NCBI RefSeq assembly: GCF_001428045.1
Contig: NZ_LMSD01000006.1
Coordinates: forward strand, 62,001-126,000
DNA: 64,000 bases
DNA from: Paenibacillus sp. Soil750
GTDB lineage: Bacteria; Bacillota; Bacilli; Paenibacillales; NBRC-103111
Reading direction: 5' to 3'
Shown: in pieces, positions 34,327 to 43,498 of the stretch
Layout of the letters: the number at the start of each line of letters is the position of its first letter
How positions within the stretch are numbered: position 1 is the first letter of the stretch
Made by a program: the position numbers and the translations under genes
Notes under the pieces: model-generated
What the model was told of the DNA's origin: nothing
The model's input: the letters and a program-made list of their open reading frames with translations, nothing else
Databases searched by the model: none

Positions 34327-34646
34327 AGTTTGAAAACTCCTTTCGATTTATGTAGCAATGCAGGGATGGTTGATTTCCCTTACACCCTTACTGTACCGAA
34401 AGATTATGGACATCCTATCGTAACATTGTGGGAAATTGTGTGTGTGAGAAAACACCACCCTGGGGGGACAGGAAGGTTTGTATCCTTCTTATACCAAACG
34501 GGTGGTGAGTATTTGCCGGTGATATTTGATCAGATATTGGGAGCTTTCCAATGGCTAATGATTGGGGAATATTGGGGGAAATAGGTTATAAGGAAATGAA
34601 AAATAGTGAACAATAACACCATAAGTTTCCCAGGAAGGGAGCTCCT
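34327..34646. promoter_or_regulatory. Divergent intergenic region with a long inverted repeat
   Basis: The 320 bases between the secreted-protein gene and the first CBO0543-like gene contain CACCACCC (34453-34460) facing GGGTGGTG (34500-34507), with an inner GAAGG/CCTTC stem (34472-34476 and 34484-34488). On the minus strand TTTT follows, so it could be a terminator or attenuator ahead of the secreted-protein gene. No gene seen. Confidence 0.5.
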
Positions 34647-35123
34647 ATGGTTTTTCTATTGTATAGCTTCGTTACTTTCTTCGTATTTGTTTACTTTATG
34701 AAATATCAAAAAAAACATCTGTATTCGTTAGAGATCTTTTTTTACTGGTGCCTAGCTTCTTTGCTAATTCAAAACCGGTCTGCTATTTTTACGATGAATA
34801 TGAAAATTGTTGTGATCCCGCACTCGATTATGTTTGAGTTTTCGCATGTGCTCATACGCCTAGTGTTGTATCCATTAGTTACGCTGTTCTGCTTAAATGA
34901 AATTGCCGCCGCTGCATCCAGAACAAAAAAAACATGGGTGATCATCAAATATTCGGCATTGTTGTTTGGTTTAGAATGGATTTCCGATTGGTTAGGTGTT
35001 TTTAAACACATGAAACCCTATTTATTTTGGTCGGCTGTATTTTGGACAGGTTATTTGATTTTGATAATGATGATCATGAAAGTTTTTCGCAGAAAATTTT
35101 ATAAAGGATACCCTAAACCATGA
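34647..35123 (+). CDS. Small polytopic membrane protein, CBO0543-like
   Basis: A 158-residue protein with about four or five hydrophobic helices (for example LLYSFVTFFVFVYFM, and an SAVFWTGYLILIMMIM end) and a basic C-terminus. It resembles the CBO0543-like membrane proteins found in small clusters in Bacillales, whose function is unknown. AGGAAGGGAG precedes the ATG at 34647. It overlaps the next gene by four bases (ATGA). Confidence 0.65.
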   Translation: MVFLLYSFVTFFVFVYFMKYQKKHLYSLEIFFYWCLASLLIQNRSAIFTMNMKIVVIPHSIMFEFSHVLIRLVLYPLVTLFCLNEIAAAASRTKKTWVIIKYSALLFGLEWISDWLGVFKHMKPYLFWSAVFWTGYLILIMMIMKVFRRKFYKGYPKP

Positions 35124-35626
35124 ATTTTCACATTGATTGGAACGAATGGTTCGTTGTTATTTGCTCAATTATAGCGATGACAGTGTTTTTTAAGATACGA
35201 AAGCATTTTGACACTATCACCATCGTCTTAATTTGGACGTTTAATATCTTATTTGTTGCCACTTATGATTACGCACTAGCGGCAACACCATTTGAGCTTT
35301 ATTACTGCGGTGATAATGTAACTTACGAGCCTATTGCAACATTTGCTCACGTTTTCTTGTATCCTCCGTTTTCCTTTTTTCTTTTGTTTTTTTATGATAA
35401 ATGGAATCTACGCGAAAAAAAGCATCGAAAGCGTCTTGTACTTTATCTTGCTGGATGGACAGCATTTGCGGTTTTCTTTGAATGGCTGCATGTGCTGAAT
35501 GGTTTCTTTGTATACACTGGTTGGAAATTGTATTATTCAATCCCTCTGTATCCAATATCTGCTTTAATTTTACTGAGAATTTACCATTTTATTGAAAATA
35601 ATTACCCTTTGCGAAAGAAAACATAA
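35120..35626 (+). CDS. Small polytopic membrane protein, CBO0543-like
   Basis: A 168-residue protein with about five hydrophobic helices and a Trp-rich C-terminal half (FFEWLHVLNGFFVYTGWKLYYS). The overall layout, with EWxxxxxG and GWK..YS near the end, is shared with the proteins at 34647 and 36708. It is translationally coupled to the gene before it. Function unknown. Confidence 0.65.
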   Translation: MNFHIDWNEWFVVICSIIAMTVFFKIRKHFDTITIVLIWTFNILFVATYDYALAATPFELYYCGDNVTYEPIATFAHVFLYPPFSFFLLFFYDKWNLREKKHRKRLVLYLAGWTAFAVFFEWLHVLNGFFVYTGWKLYYSIPLYPISALILLRIYHFIENNYPLRKKT

Positions 35627-35653
35627 AATGCCCCGGAATCTTCCGTGGGCATT
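35627..35653 (+). terminator. Hairpin after the membrane-protein pair
   Basis: AAATGCCC pairs with GGGCATTT, with an inner GGAA/TTCC stem. It lies directly after the stop at 35626. The T run is short. Confidence 0.65.
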
Positions 35654-35724
35654 TCTGTTCACCAACAATTAACTGACTAGTGCACCTATGTATTGAGCGC
35701 TCATGGATGAGCGCTTCAGCCTCA

Positions 35725-36639
35725 TCACAAGCCCATATACTCTCCACCGTTCACATGAATCGTCTGACCGATTACGAAACGCGATTCTTCCGATGCCAAG
35801 TATAAATAGATAGGTGCGATTTCGTAAGGCTGTGCCGTTCTTTTGATCGGGCCTGAATTATTTAAAGACCCATAAGACATGTAAAATTCAGGTGGAAATG
35901 AGGAAGGGATAAGAGGAGTCCATGTTCGACCAGGGGCTACGGCATTGACCCGGATACCCCGATCGGCGAGAGATACCGCCAATGAACGGGTTAGTGCGCT
36001 AACGGCACCCTTAGAAGCGGAGTAACTAGCCATTGCGGGATAGCCTTTGTCAGCTGCGAGGGAGCTCGTATTAATGATTGCACTGCCCGGCTGTAAGTAA
36101 GGAAGTACAGCTTTCGTAAAATAAAAACAGGAGAATACGTTAGTCTGGAATATCCGCAACAGCTGCTCGGATGACAGGTTAGTCATGTCCTCTTCATAAA
36201 ACATTTCAGCCGCATTATTGATTAAGATATCAACCCGTCCGAATCTGGACATGGTAATCTCTACTGCCTCTTTGCAAAATTTTTCATCACCGATATCCCC
36301 GGCAATCGTCAAGCAACAGCGGCCTAATTGCCGGATTCTCTCCTGAGTCTCCAAGGCATCCGTGTGTTCATTGAGGTAGACTACAGCGATATCCGCACCT
36401 TCTCGAGCAAATAAATAGGCGATAGCCCGACCGATTCCACTATCCCCCCCGGTAATAATCGCAACCTTATTCTGCAGCCTACCCGATCCAACTTGCCCCG
36501 GCAGCTCCGAAACGGGCCTTGGCAGCATCAAAAATTCCAATCCTGGCTGTCCAGGCTGGTACTGGGGCGGAAACTCGACCGGGATTTCTTCGCATTTCGT
36601 TACACGAGGGTCATGGGAATGCAATGGGTTTCCCTCCAT
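35725..36639 (-). CDS. Short-chain dehydrogenase (YhxC/YdaD/GsiB-region stress type)
   Basis: A 304-residue SDR with the long N-terminal extension (PPQYQPGQPG) typical of general-stress oxidoreductases of the YhxC/YghA group. NAD(P)-binding TGGDSGIG at 64-70, NNAA at 141-144, Ser193, and the catalytic Tyr206 and Lys210 in YSASK. The C-terminal VIGQTIHVNGGEYMG is complete. ATG 36639 is preceded by a weak Shine-Dalgarno sequence. Substrate unknown; such enzymes often reduce aldehydes formed under stress. Confidence 0.92.
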   Translation of the reverse strand: MEGNPLHSHDPRVTKCEEIPVEFPPQYQPGQPGLEFLMLPRPVSELPGQVGSGRLQNKVAIITGGDSGIGRAIAYLFAREGADIAVVYLNEHTDALETQERIRQLGRCCLTIAGDIGDEKFCKEAVEITMSRFGRVDILINNAAEMFYEEDMTNLSSEQLLRIFQTNVFSCFYFTKAVLPYLQPGSAIINTSSLAADKGYPAMASYSASKGAVSALTRSLAVSLADRGIRVNAVAPGRTWTPLIPSSFPPEFYMSYGSLNNSGPIKRTAQPYEIAPIYLYLASEESRFVIGQTIHVNGGEYMGL

Positions 36640-36707
36640 TTTTGCGTTAACTACTATTAAATTATTCTTGAAGCTGAAATGGGTGCGTGATTATCACAAT
36701 CGACTAT

Positions 36708-37208
36708 TCAATTTAGTGGAACTTTGAAATACCACATCAGTACTATGATAATTATTAACGAGAAAAAGTAGGCGCGTAGTGGTTTAGTATGATGCAGTCT
36801 AAGCATAGGAAACATCATGATATCAAACAACACTGAGTACCAAAAAGTCCAGCCATTATCGTATGAGATTCTACCAGAGATCTGTAAAGCAAATTCGACA
36901 AATGAATAAATAAATACCCATTTGAGTATGTACATAAGCTGCTTGAACTTAGTAGTTATGGGGTAGCTTGAGAGGAACAAAAGAACGCTTAGGGGCATTG
37001 TTATTACTGCATATACAATGACCGTTATCCGATGATTGTATAGAAAGTCGGGATGAAAAACCCACAAATTATAGTCCTTGGTTAGATATTCATACAAAAG
37101 ACCACCAGCCAGGATAAAGAGCATTGTTGGGTGATACTTTTGCCAATTCTTCCAATCTGCCCAACGCCAAACTGAATAAATAGTAAATAAAGCTATTACA
37201 ACATGCAT
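36708..37208 (-). CDS. CBO0543-family membrane protein
   Basis: A 166-residue protein with about five helices. The opening HVVIALFTIYSVWRWADWKNW followed by KYHPTMLFILAGGLLYEYL is the recognisable CBO0543 pattern. The start is set at the ATG at 37208 behind GAAGGTGG; the frame is open to 37241. Probably monocistronic. Function unknown. Confidence 0.75.
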   Translation of the reverse strand: MHVVIALFTIYSVWRWADWKNWQKYHPTMLFILAGGLLYEYLTKDYNLWVFHPDFLYNHRITVIVYAVITMPLSVLLFLSSYPITTKFKQLMYILKWVFIYSFVEFALQISGRISYDNGWTFWYSVLFDIMMFPMLRLHHTKPLRAYFFSLIIIIVLMWYFKVPLN

Positions 37209-37470
37209 AGAAATTGACCACCTTCGTATCTTATACAACATATCACATATTGTAAGCTTTATTTTACCCGCAATTTTTCGATTGATCCAAATTATGGATA
37301 ATTATGTTCAACATTGAATAACAAGATGTAGAGTGCACCTCTTTGATAATTCGAAGTGGTGTATTTTTTATGGCAATAATCGTGCATACGATTGGGTAAG
37401 CCATACTTTATTGATGATTTTTGGGAATATGGGAATAGTATCAATAAATTGAATCACTAGTGAGGGAAGT

Positions 37471-37739
37471 ATGAATTTGTTAGTCGTATGTTTGTACAAC
37501 AAGGTTGGAGATTATTTTCCATGGATCATTTTGTTATTTATTATTTTGATCATATGTCTCGTACCGGAGATTCAATTTGAAATGTTGCAGCCCATGTTCA
37601 CTGTTGGATATAACTTATGATAAAAGCAGCCTTGTCGGTTGCTGGTACTTCTTCACTTCCTTTTATCGTGCTATTCATGGTATTCCCGGTTCATGTCAAT
37701 CAAAATCAAAAAGCGAAAAAGGCGGATTTTTTTTTCTGA
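37471..37739 (+). pseudogene. GerB-family gene remnant (frameshifted)
   Basis: Two reading frames joined by a frameshift at about 37618-37620 match consecutive parts of a GerB permease. Frame 1 gives GDYFPWIILLFIILIICLVP then EMLQPMFTVG. Frame 2 gives IKAALSVAGTSSLPFIVLFM then a VNQNQKAKKADFF-like end. These line up with FFPWVMIFFFAMVLFLAP, LKPYLGEG, IRASFPFTGTPF and VKKANKAFF of the intact gene immediately downstream. The 5' and 3' thirds of a GerB gene are missing. Confidence 0.7.
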
Positions 37740-37852
37740 AAATTGCCCAATCCTTTAGATCTCATCACCTTTGTTTATCAACCGTGTAGCGATTTCATTC
37801 TAGGGTTTTTACAGTGAAATTGCGTACATACGAGAGGAGGCATAACAAAGAA

Positions 37853-38950
37853 ATGGGAAAAAGTATAATTGGCATCCGACAATTTACCATTCTCGTCATA
37901 CTATTCACAGTTGGAAGCTCCATATTAATAACCCCCTCTGGTCTAGCAGCGGAAGCGAAGCAAAACGCGTGGATAGCCGCCATTCTGTCAGTGTGTATTG
38001 GTTTGCTGACCGTTTTTCTTTATCAAGCATTGGTAAGACAATTTCCTAACCAAACATTGGTACAGATGTGTGAGACTTTATTTGGCATTTGGATAGGTAA
38101 AATCGTTTCTTTGCTTTATTTCTGTTTCTTCTTCCTTCTTGCAGCGCTTGTATTGCGGAACATCGGCGACTTTGTGGTAACCCAGGTTCTCCCCGATACG
38201 CCGCTTCAATTTATACTTATGATTTTTCTCGCAGTTGTTATTATGGCAAGTAGGCAGGGTATTGAAACTATTGCACGTACCGGGGAAATTTTTTTTCCAT
38301 GGGTTATGATATTCTTTTTTGCTATGGTTTTATTTCTGGCACCGCAATTCCGACTTATTCAGCTTAAACCTTATCTCGGCGAAGGTATTATTCCTGTCAT
38401 CAGAGCGAGCTTCCCTTTTACAGGAACCCCCTTTATGGAACTTATCGTGTTATTGATGGTTATTCCTTTCGTGAATTGTGTGAAAAAAGCAAATAAAGCG
38501 TTTTTTGTGGGGACGTTGATCGCGGGAATATTATTGATTATGATAACCTTGATCTCGATTCTTGTTCTTGGAGCAGGAATAACCGCAAGGAATTTGTATC
38601 CAAGCTATAGTTTAGCGAAAATGATTAGTGTTGGAAAATTTCTAGAAAGATTAGAAGTCTTAATGGCGGGGATCTGGTTTATTACGATCTTTTTTAAACT
38701 AACGATTTGTTTCTACGCTTCAGTCCTTAGTTTCGCTCAAGTTATCAAAATGGAAGAAATTCGCCCCTTGTGTTTCCCTTTTGGGATGATTTTGATTGTG
38801 TTATCTATCGTTACATATCCAAACGAAAGCTATTTCCTTAACTTCGTATCAAAAATATGGTTTCCCTATGCGTTCACATTTGGCTTACTACTACCTATTT
38901 GTATGATTGGTTTATCTCTCTTTCGAAAGGGAGAAAAATATAACGGATAA
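37853..38950 (+). CDS. Spore germination protein, GerB-type permease (orphan)
   Basis: A 365-residue GerB-family permease with about ten helices (IIGIRQFTILVILFTVGSSI, LLAALVLRNIGDFVVTQVLP, YPSYSLAKMISVGKFLERLE). The start is set at the ATG 37853 because AGAGGAGG precedes it; a GTG at 37814 is also in frame. No GerA or GerC gene is next to it, so it would have to work with subunits encoded elsewhere. The remnant just upstream suggests a former tandem pair. Confidence 0.88.
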   Translation: MGKSIIGIRQFTILVILFTVGSSILITPSGLAAEAKQNAWIAAILSVCIGLLTVFLYQALVRQFPNQTLVQMCETLFGIWIGKIVSLLYFCFFFLLAALVLRNIGDFVVTQVLPDTPLQFILMIFLAVVIMASRQGIETIARTGEIFFPWVMIFFFAMVLFLAPQFRLIQLKPYLGEGIIPVIRASFPFTGTPFMELIVLLMVIPFVNCVKKANKAFFVGTLIAGILLIMITLISILVLGAGITARNLYPSYSLAKMISVGKFLERLEVLMAGIWFITIFFKLTICFYASVLSFAQVIKMEEIRPLCFPFGMILIVLSIVTYPNESYFLNFVSKIWFPYAFTFGLLLPICMIGLSLFRKGEKYNG

Positions 38951-38958
38951 CGATTTTA

Positions 38959-39000
38959 GGCTTCAACTAACATTCTCTGTTAGCTGAAGCCTTTTGTTTT
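38959..39000 (+). terminator. Rho-independent terminator after the orphan GerB gene
   Basis: GGCTTCA pairs with TGAAGCC and CTAAC with GTTAG around a short loop, followed by CTTTTGTTTT. Confidence 0.85.
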
Positions 39001-39078
39001 ACCTAAGATTAGATTATGGTCAGGGGCATTTTAACGATAAGGTTCAATCTGGTCATTTGCATGGAATCTATCCCGCGT

Positions 39079-40896
39079 TTATGGAATCTTGACTTCAAGT
39101 TCACTTAGATATTTGGACGTGTTTACGCCGTTGGGCTCACGAAATTCGACTTCGACAGAATTGGAATAAGCACCGCCATTGCTAATTGGCAAAGGCATCG
39201 GAGCGTATCCTTCGGGCATCCATCGAGCCGTTGCCTTGTACTTGCCGACCGGAATTTCATCAATACCTCCGCCGCCAATAACCGGGCCTCCACGTTTAAT
39301 GATCGTTTGTCCCGTGCTGCCATCAAGGAGCGGACCTACAGGTGTGAGTGTCACTTCCAGATCGCTCAAATCGAATTCTGGCATCGAGTCATCGGAAGAT
39401 GTGAAAAATGGATATATATAAATTTGTCCGTTAAAATTCGTCCAAGTAAAATTCCGAACCCCGCCTTTGCTTCCCGTTAATGGAACTTCATTATCCGATT
39501 CCAGATGGAATTTGTATGTTTTACCGTTAAATGATTTAGTGATATCAGCTGACATCGACCAGGAAGTCGCAAGCTCTGGTAGTTCAATTTCGTAATGACC
39601 ATTCTCATCGGTTACACCAATGATATTGCTGTCGTACAACAACGTGTTATCGGCATACACAACGATGTCAGGGAGCGGGTGACCCTGCATGTCGCGTACA
39701 TATCCTTTTGCTAAATAAGGCTCAGCGTTTTCTTTTGGGAAATCCGGAATCGGTGCTGGTACGGGAGTTGGTACAGGTACAGGTACAGGTGTTGGTCCGG
39801 GTGTTGGACTTGTGTCCTTAGATTCTTCAATTCGGATTGTTGCTGTAGTTCCATCGCTCACATAAGTGACTTGATAACCGCTGTTTTCTGCAACAAATCG
39901 GAGTGGTACCATGGTGTGATTGTCAATGATTTGAGCTGGTATGGTCAAGCTAACGTCTTTACCGTTCACTTTGGCTGTGGAACTATTCATCGTGAGTTCG
40001 ATGGTTAGCCCATTTTTCGTACCAATCGCCTTTTGTGTAGTTCCGTTATCGACCCAACTCACAGAGAAACCAAGAGATTCAAATAGCTTGCGAAATGGAA
40101 CTAATGTAGAACCGTCTTTAATAATCGGTTTGGCGTCTTCAAATTGGAGTTCTTGACCCGACAGCCATACGTGAATCATCGGACCTTGTGTTGGAGCAGG
40201 TACCGGCGGGGTGGAAGGGGTCGGGCTTGGTATTGGTGATGGCGTCGGTGCCGGTGTTGGGCTCGGACTTGGCGTTGTGGTAGGTGATGGCGTTGAAGTG
40301 GATGATGTTCCGCCACCCGTCATTGGCTTTTTATACTTAATTGGTTTCGAAACAACCGTACCTTCGGGAGTCTCAATCTCAAGTACATAAGATTGCGTTT
40401 CTTTAATTGTGCCATTGTTGCTGGCGTACAAATCAAACGTTAGGTTGCCAGCAAACTCGCCCACTGGATCTTTCACATCTTTACGAAAGCCTGTGTTGAT
40501 AATTTCACTTTCATGGGTGGTACCGCTCGGCGTGACAACGGTTTTATCCTGCACAATCCCCAACAGCCAACCTGTCGTGACGCGGTTTGTTCGCCAAACG
40601 CCTTGATAGTTATCCTTGCCGAAATCATCGGTTGACCGCAAAACAACAGACTTAATCATGGTTTTATTAGCGAGGTTCAGCAGCAGCTTAAAGTGGCCGT
40701 CCTTATTTCCCTCTGGGGTAAAATCGGCAGCGCCAACGACATCCGTTGCGGTATCCAGCAGGCTGAATTCTTTAATCTCAACCCCTGTCGGCACCGTTTC
40801 GCCAAAAGCGGCTGCGATCCCTCCAAACGTTAAAACACCAGCCAGCACTGAACTTAACGCAATGGAGTGAATGATTGTTTTCCTTTTTTTTGTCAT
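39079..40896 (-). CDS. Secreted multidomain protein with copper-amine-oxidase N-like and carboxypeptidase-regulatory-like domains
   Basis: A 605-residue exported protein. Signal peptide at about 1-33 (IIHSIALSSVLAGVLTFGG); N-terminal beta domain (about 35-185); a Pro/Thr/Ser linker; a Cu_amine_oxidN1-type domain at about 240-360 (IKDGSTLVPFRKLFESLGFSV and DNHTMVPLRFVAENSGYQVTY); a second Pro/Val linker; and a C-terminal Ig-like domain (LAKGYVRDMQGHPLPDIVVY) of the carboxypeptidase-regulatory type. The domain named after copper amine oxidase is non-catalytic and is common in Paenibacillus surface proteins. ATG 40896 follows GGGAGGAA. Divergent from a two-component system. Likely cell-wall or substrate binding. 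Confidence 0.85.
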   Translation of the reverse strand: MTKKRKTIIHSIALSSVLAGVLTFGGIAAAFGETVPTGVEIKEFSLLDTATDVVGAADFTPEGNKDGHFKLLLNLANKTMIKSVVLRSTDDFGKDNYQGVWRTNRVTTGWLLGIVQDKTVVTPSGTTHESEIINTGFRKDVKDPVGEFAGNLTFDLYASNNGTIKETQSYVLEIETPEGTVVSKPIKYKKPMTGGGTSSTSTPSPTTTPSPSPTPAPTPSPIPSPTPSTPPVPAPTQGPMIHVWLSGQELQFEDAKPIIKDGSTLVPFRKLFESLGFSVSWVDNGTTQKAIGTKNGLTIELTMNSSTAKVNGKDVSLTIPAQIIDNHTMVPLRFVAENSGYQVTYVSDGTTATIRIEESKDTSPTPGPTPVPVPVPTPVPAPIPDFPKENAEPYLAKGYVRDMQGHPLPDIVVYADNTLLYDSNIIGVTDENGHYEIELPELATSWSMSADITKSFNGKTYKFHLESDNEVPLTGSKGGVRNFTWTNFNGQIYIYPFFTSSDDSMPEFDLSDLEVTLTPVGPLLDGSTGQTIIKRGGPVIGGGGIDEIPVGKYKATARWMPEGYAPMPLPISNGGAYSNSVEVEFREPNGVNTSKYLSELEVKIP

Positions 40897-40977
40897 GAGT
40901 AACGTTCCTCCCACACTTGAATTTGCTTCTGGCATTATCTTACAATGCCTGCAATTCACTTTCCTAGAGACATCGCT

Positions 40978-41032
40978 GGGAAAAGTTTGGGAAAGCTTTG
41001 GGAGTCGTTCGGGATAGGTTTGGGAAAAAAGC
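40978..41032. repeat. Five direct repeats at exact 11-bp spacing
   Basis: GGGA begins at 40978, 40989, 41000, 41011 and 41022. The units are GGGAAAAGTTT, GGGAAAGCTTT, GGGAGTCGTTC, GGGATAGGTTT and GGGAAAAAAGC. An 11-bp direct-repeat array is the way PhoP/OmpR-type regulators are usually bound. The array lies 82-136 bases upstream of the secreted-protein start, and the adjacent system encodes an OmpR-type regulator. Confidence 0.75.
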
Positions 41033-41083
41033 TGCGAAAAAGATTGGGAATGTCACAATGGAACTCTGTGGGTTTGCGTGGGA

Positions 41084-41116
41084 TAAAAAATGACCCACAG
41101 CAACGGGCTGTGGGTC
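41084..41116 (-). terminator. Perfect hairpin with T run on the minus strand
   Basis: GACCCACAGC (41092-41101) pairs with GCTGTGGGTC (41107-41116) over a 5-base loop, and reading the minus strand TTTTTTA follows. No protein gene on the minus strand leads into it, so it ends either a short RNA or an antisense transcript. Confidence 0.7.
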
Positions 41117-41272
41117 TAAGTATATATATTTTAAAGGGGGGTTGGTCTTTATTATAGGCAAGTTACATTAAAACAACATGAAAGTTAGATTTCATTTTCA
41201 TTACAAATTTGTCAGTGGTAAAATAAGTTGGAAAGCTAAACAAAAGCTTGAGCTGGAGAGCGGGGTATTTCC

Positions 41273-43498
41273 TTGAAGCATTATTCCATGAGGTCACATT
41301 TAACGATTACATTTGCCCTAATGGCCTTGATTCCAATCCTAATTCTAGGCGGTTTCCAGGTATCGCAAATTAAGCATATTACACAGGAAACGAATCAAAA
41401 TCAGAGGCAGACAACGTATCGCCTTGGAGACGCAGTTGAAGCCTATATGTCCTATCATCGCAATGCTGTTGAAACTTTGGCGGCAACGATTTCGGCTTCG
41501 GATGCAGCATTTCGAAATCGGGAGAGTCTGACGTTGAAGCTGCAATCCTTGCAAGAGAACCTTGAGGGATTCACAGGTATTTATGTGGTCGATGACAAGG
41601 GGATGATCAAAGCCACACATCAGATGCCCACGGACTTAATTGGAACGGATGTCAATGATCGAGACTATACAGCACGTGTGAAGGCTGGTCAGAAGGCGAT
41701 TATTTCTTCGTTATTCAAAGGCCCTGAGGGATTGAATCAACCGGCTATAGCTATAGCTGTACCGATTTATAAAGGCAACAAACAAGTCGACGGATTCGTG
41801 TTGGCTGTGCTTGAATTAGCGCCAATTAAGACACTTGTTACCAAATATGACTATGGGACAGAGGCGTATCCTGTTGTCTTGGATCATGCAGGCAAGCCGA
41901 TTTATCATCCGAACGCAGCGCTAACGGAAGCTATGGCGGATTTATCCAAGGAGTCAGTCGTCGCCGATGCCAAAATGCTTAAACAAGGCGAAGGCACCTA
42001 CACGCTAAGCTCCTCGTCACATAAAGAACTTATTACATATAAGCTAATTCCAGATTTGAATCTCATTGTATGGGTAAGCAGGTCGACCGCTGCTGTCAAC
42101 GCAGCATTCACGGAATCTTTACGGATTACGCTGCTGTTGTTAGTGTTCACGCTGATCTTAACTGTGTTACTTGGCAGTCTGTTGGCCAAAAGATTAAACG
42201 GCACGATCCACGCCTTAGTCGGTTATACACAGCGATTAGCTGGAGGCTCATTCGCCCAGCCTGACCAGAAGGTTGTACCGCGCGGAGCACCCGCAGAGCT
42301 GCATCAGCTCGCGGAGCATTTCTTCCGCATGGCTGCTCAGATCAAGGAAAACCAACGCGCCTTGCTGGAATTGAATAGCGAGCTTGAGCATCGCGTGGAG
42401 GAGAGAACACAGCGATTGCAGGACGAGCACGCGACACTGAATGCTGTCTTAGAAAGCATGTCGGATGCGATTGTCCTGATTGATGTGCAGCATAACGTGC
42501 TGTATGCCAATCATCAGATGGCGGAAAGTTTCGCGATTCCAATGGGCGAATTGTCCCATATGCCAGAGGCTGATTTATTTGAGCGAATTGCTGAGCTATT
42601 GCCAGAAGATCAGGACGAGCTCCAATTGCGTAAGTTGACAGCGGAGCCGAGGGTACAGAGCGCCTTAACGGTGAAAACAGAGCAAGGCAAGCCACGCTTT
42701 ATGATGGTATCCGCGTTTCAGGTTGCGCGGGAGGGGCGGGTATTTGGCCGCGGTTATGTGTGGCGTGACAGAACGAAGGAGCATGAAATCGACGCGCTGA
42801 AGAACGATCTCATCTCACTCGCCTCGCATGAATTCAAAACCCCGATTACGAGTATCCGTGGAGGTGTGGAAACATTGCTGCGCAGGGATGCGCACTGGGA
42901 TGAGGACTTTAAGCTGGAGCTGCTTGAAGGCATTCATGAGGATATAGGCCGTATCCAAGATCTTATCGATGAGTGGCTGGATATATCCAAAATCGAATCA
43001 GGTGCGATGGGGATTCATCCGCAACCGTTGAGGCTAGCCGCCGTGATCGAAAGTGCTAGACATCGATTGCCTGAAGATATCAGTGCTGCACGAATTCAAT
43101 TGGAGGTTGCGTTATCTTCGGATACGCCTCTTGTCTTTGCAGATAAGCTTCGAATGGAACAGGTTTTCTTGAACTTGTTCATCAATGCCGTTCGATATAA
43201 TGAGCGGGAACCGATCATTAAGGTAACCACGCATGCGGACGAAGAGTATGTCTATGTTCACGTACAGGATAATGGGATCGGTATAGCAGAGGAACATTTG
43301 GCGAAATTATTCGATCGCTTCTATCGCGTGGACGTATCGTCCAGTCGTCAAACCGGGGGCACAGGGCTTGGATTGGCGATTTGCAAAGGAATTATGGAAG
43401 CCCATGGCGGAACCATTCAGGTTGAAAGCCAACTGGGTGAGGGAAGCCGATTCACTTTGATGATTCCACGGTTTAATGGGGGAGATGAGCTAGCATGA
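41273..43498 (+). CDS. Sensor histidine kinase with Cache, HAMP and PAS domains
   Basis: A 741-residue kinase: helix at about 12-29; a double-Cache-type extracellular domain at about 35-275 (GIYVVDDKGMIKATHQMP, LIGTDVNDRDY); second helix at about 283-304; HAMP; coiled-coil; PAS at about 385-500 (VLESMSDAIVLIDVQHNVLYAN); H-box LASHEFKTPI with His519; and HATPase (FLNLFINAVRYN, DNGIGIAEEHLAKLF, GTGLGLAIC). The start is TTG at 41273 (GGAG upstream) or the ATG at 41288. Coupled to the regulator gene by a four-base overlap. A VicK/PhoR/ResE-type kinase that could sense a small extracellular ligand. Confidence 0.92.
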   Translation: MKHYSMRSHLTITFALMALIPILILGGFQVSQIKHITQETNQNQRQTTYRLGDAVEAYMSYHRNAVETLAATISASDAAFRNRESLTLKLQSLQENLEGFTGIYVVDDKGMIKATHQMPTDLIGTDVNDRDYTARVKAGQKAIISSLFKGPEGLNQPAIAIAVPIYKGNKQVDGFVLAVLELAPIKTLVTKYDYGTEAYPVVLDHAGKPIYHPNAALTEAMADLSKESVVADAKMLKQGEGTYTLSSSSHKELITYKLIPDLNLIVWVSRSTAAVNAAFTESLRITLLLLVFTLILTVLLGSLLAKRLNGTIHALVGYTQRLAGGSFAQPDQKVVPRGAPAELHQLAEHFFRMAAQIKENQRALLELNSELEHRVEERTQRLQDEHATLNAVLESMSDAIVLIDVQHNVLYANHQMAESFAIPMGELSHMPEADLFERIAELLPEDQDELQLRKLTAEPRVQSALTVKTEQGKPRFMMVSAFQVAREGRVFGRGYVWRDRTKEHEIDALKNDLISLASHEFKTPITSIRGGVETLLRRDAHWDEDFKLELLEGIHEDIGRIQDLIDEWLDISKIESGAMGIHPQPLRLAAVIESARHRLPEDISAARIQLEVALSSDTPLVFADKLRMEQVFLNLFINAVRYNEREPIIKVTTHADEEYVYVHVQDNGIGIAEEHLAKLFDRFYRVDVSSSRQTGGTGLGLAICKGIMEAHGGTIQVESQLGEGSRFTLMIPRFNGGDELA

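Noticed and set aside
34294-34584. 96-codon plus-strand frame upstream of the membrane-protein pair
   Set aside because: It crosses the secreted-protein promoter and the inverted repeat, has no ribosome site and no recognisable sequence.
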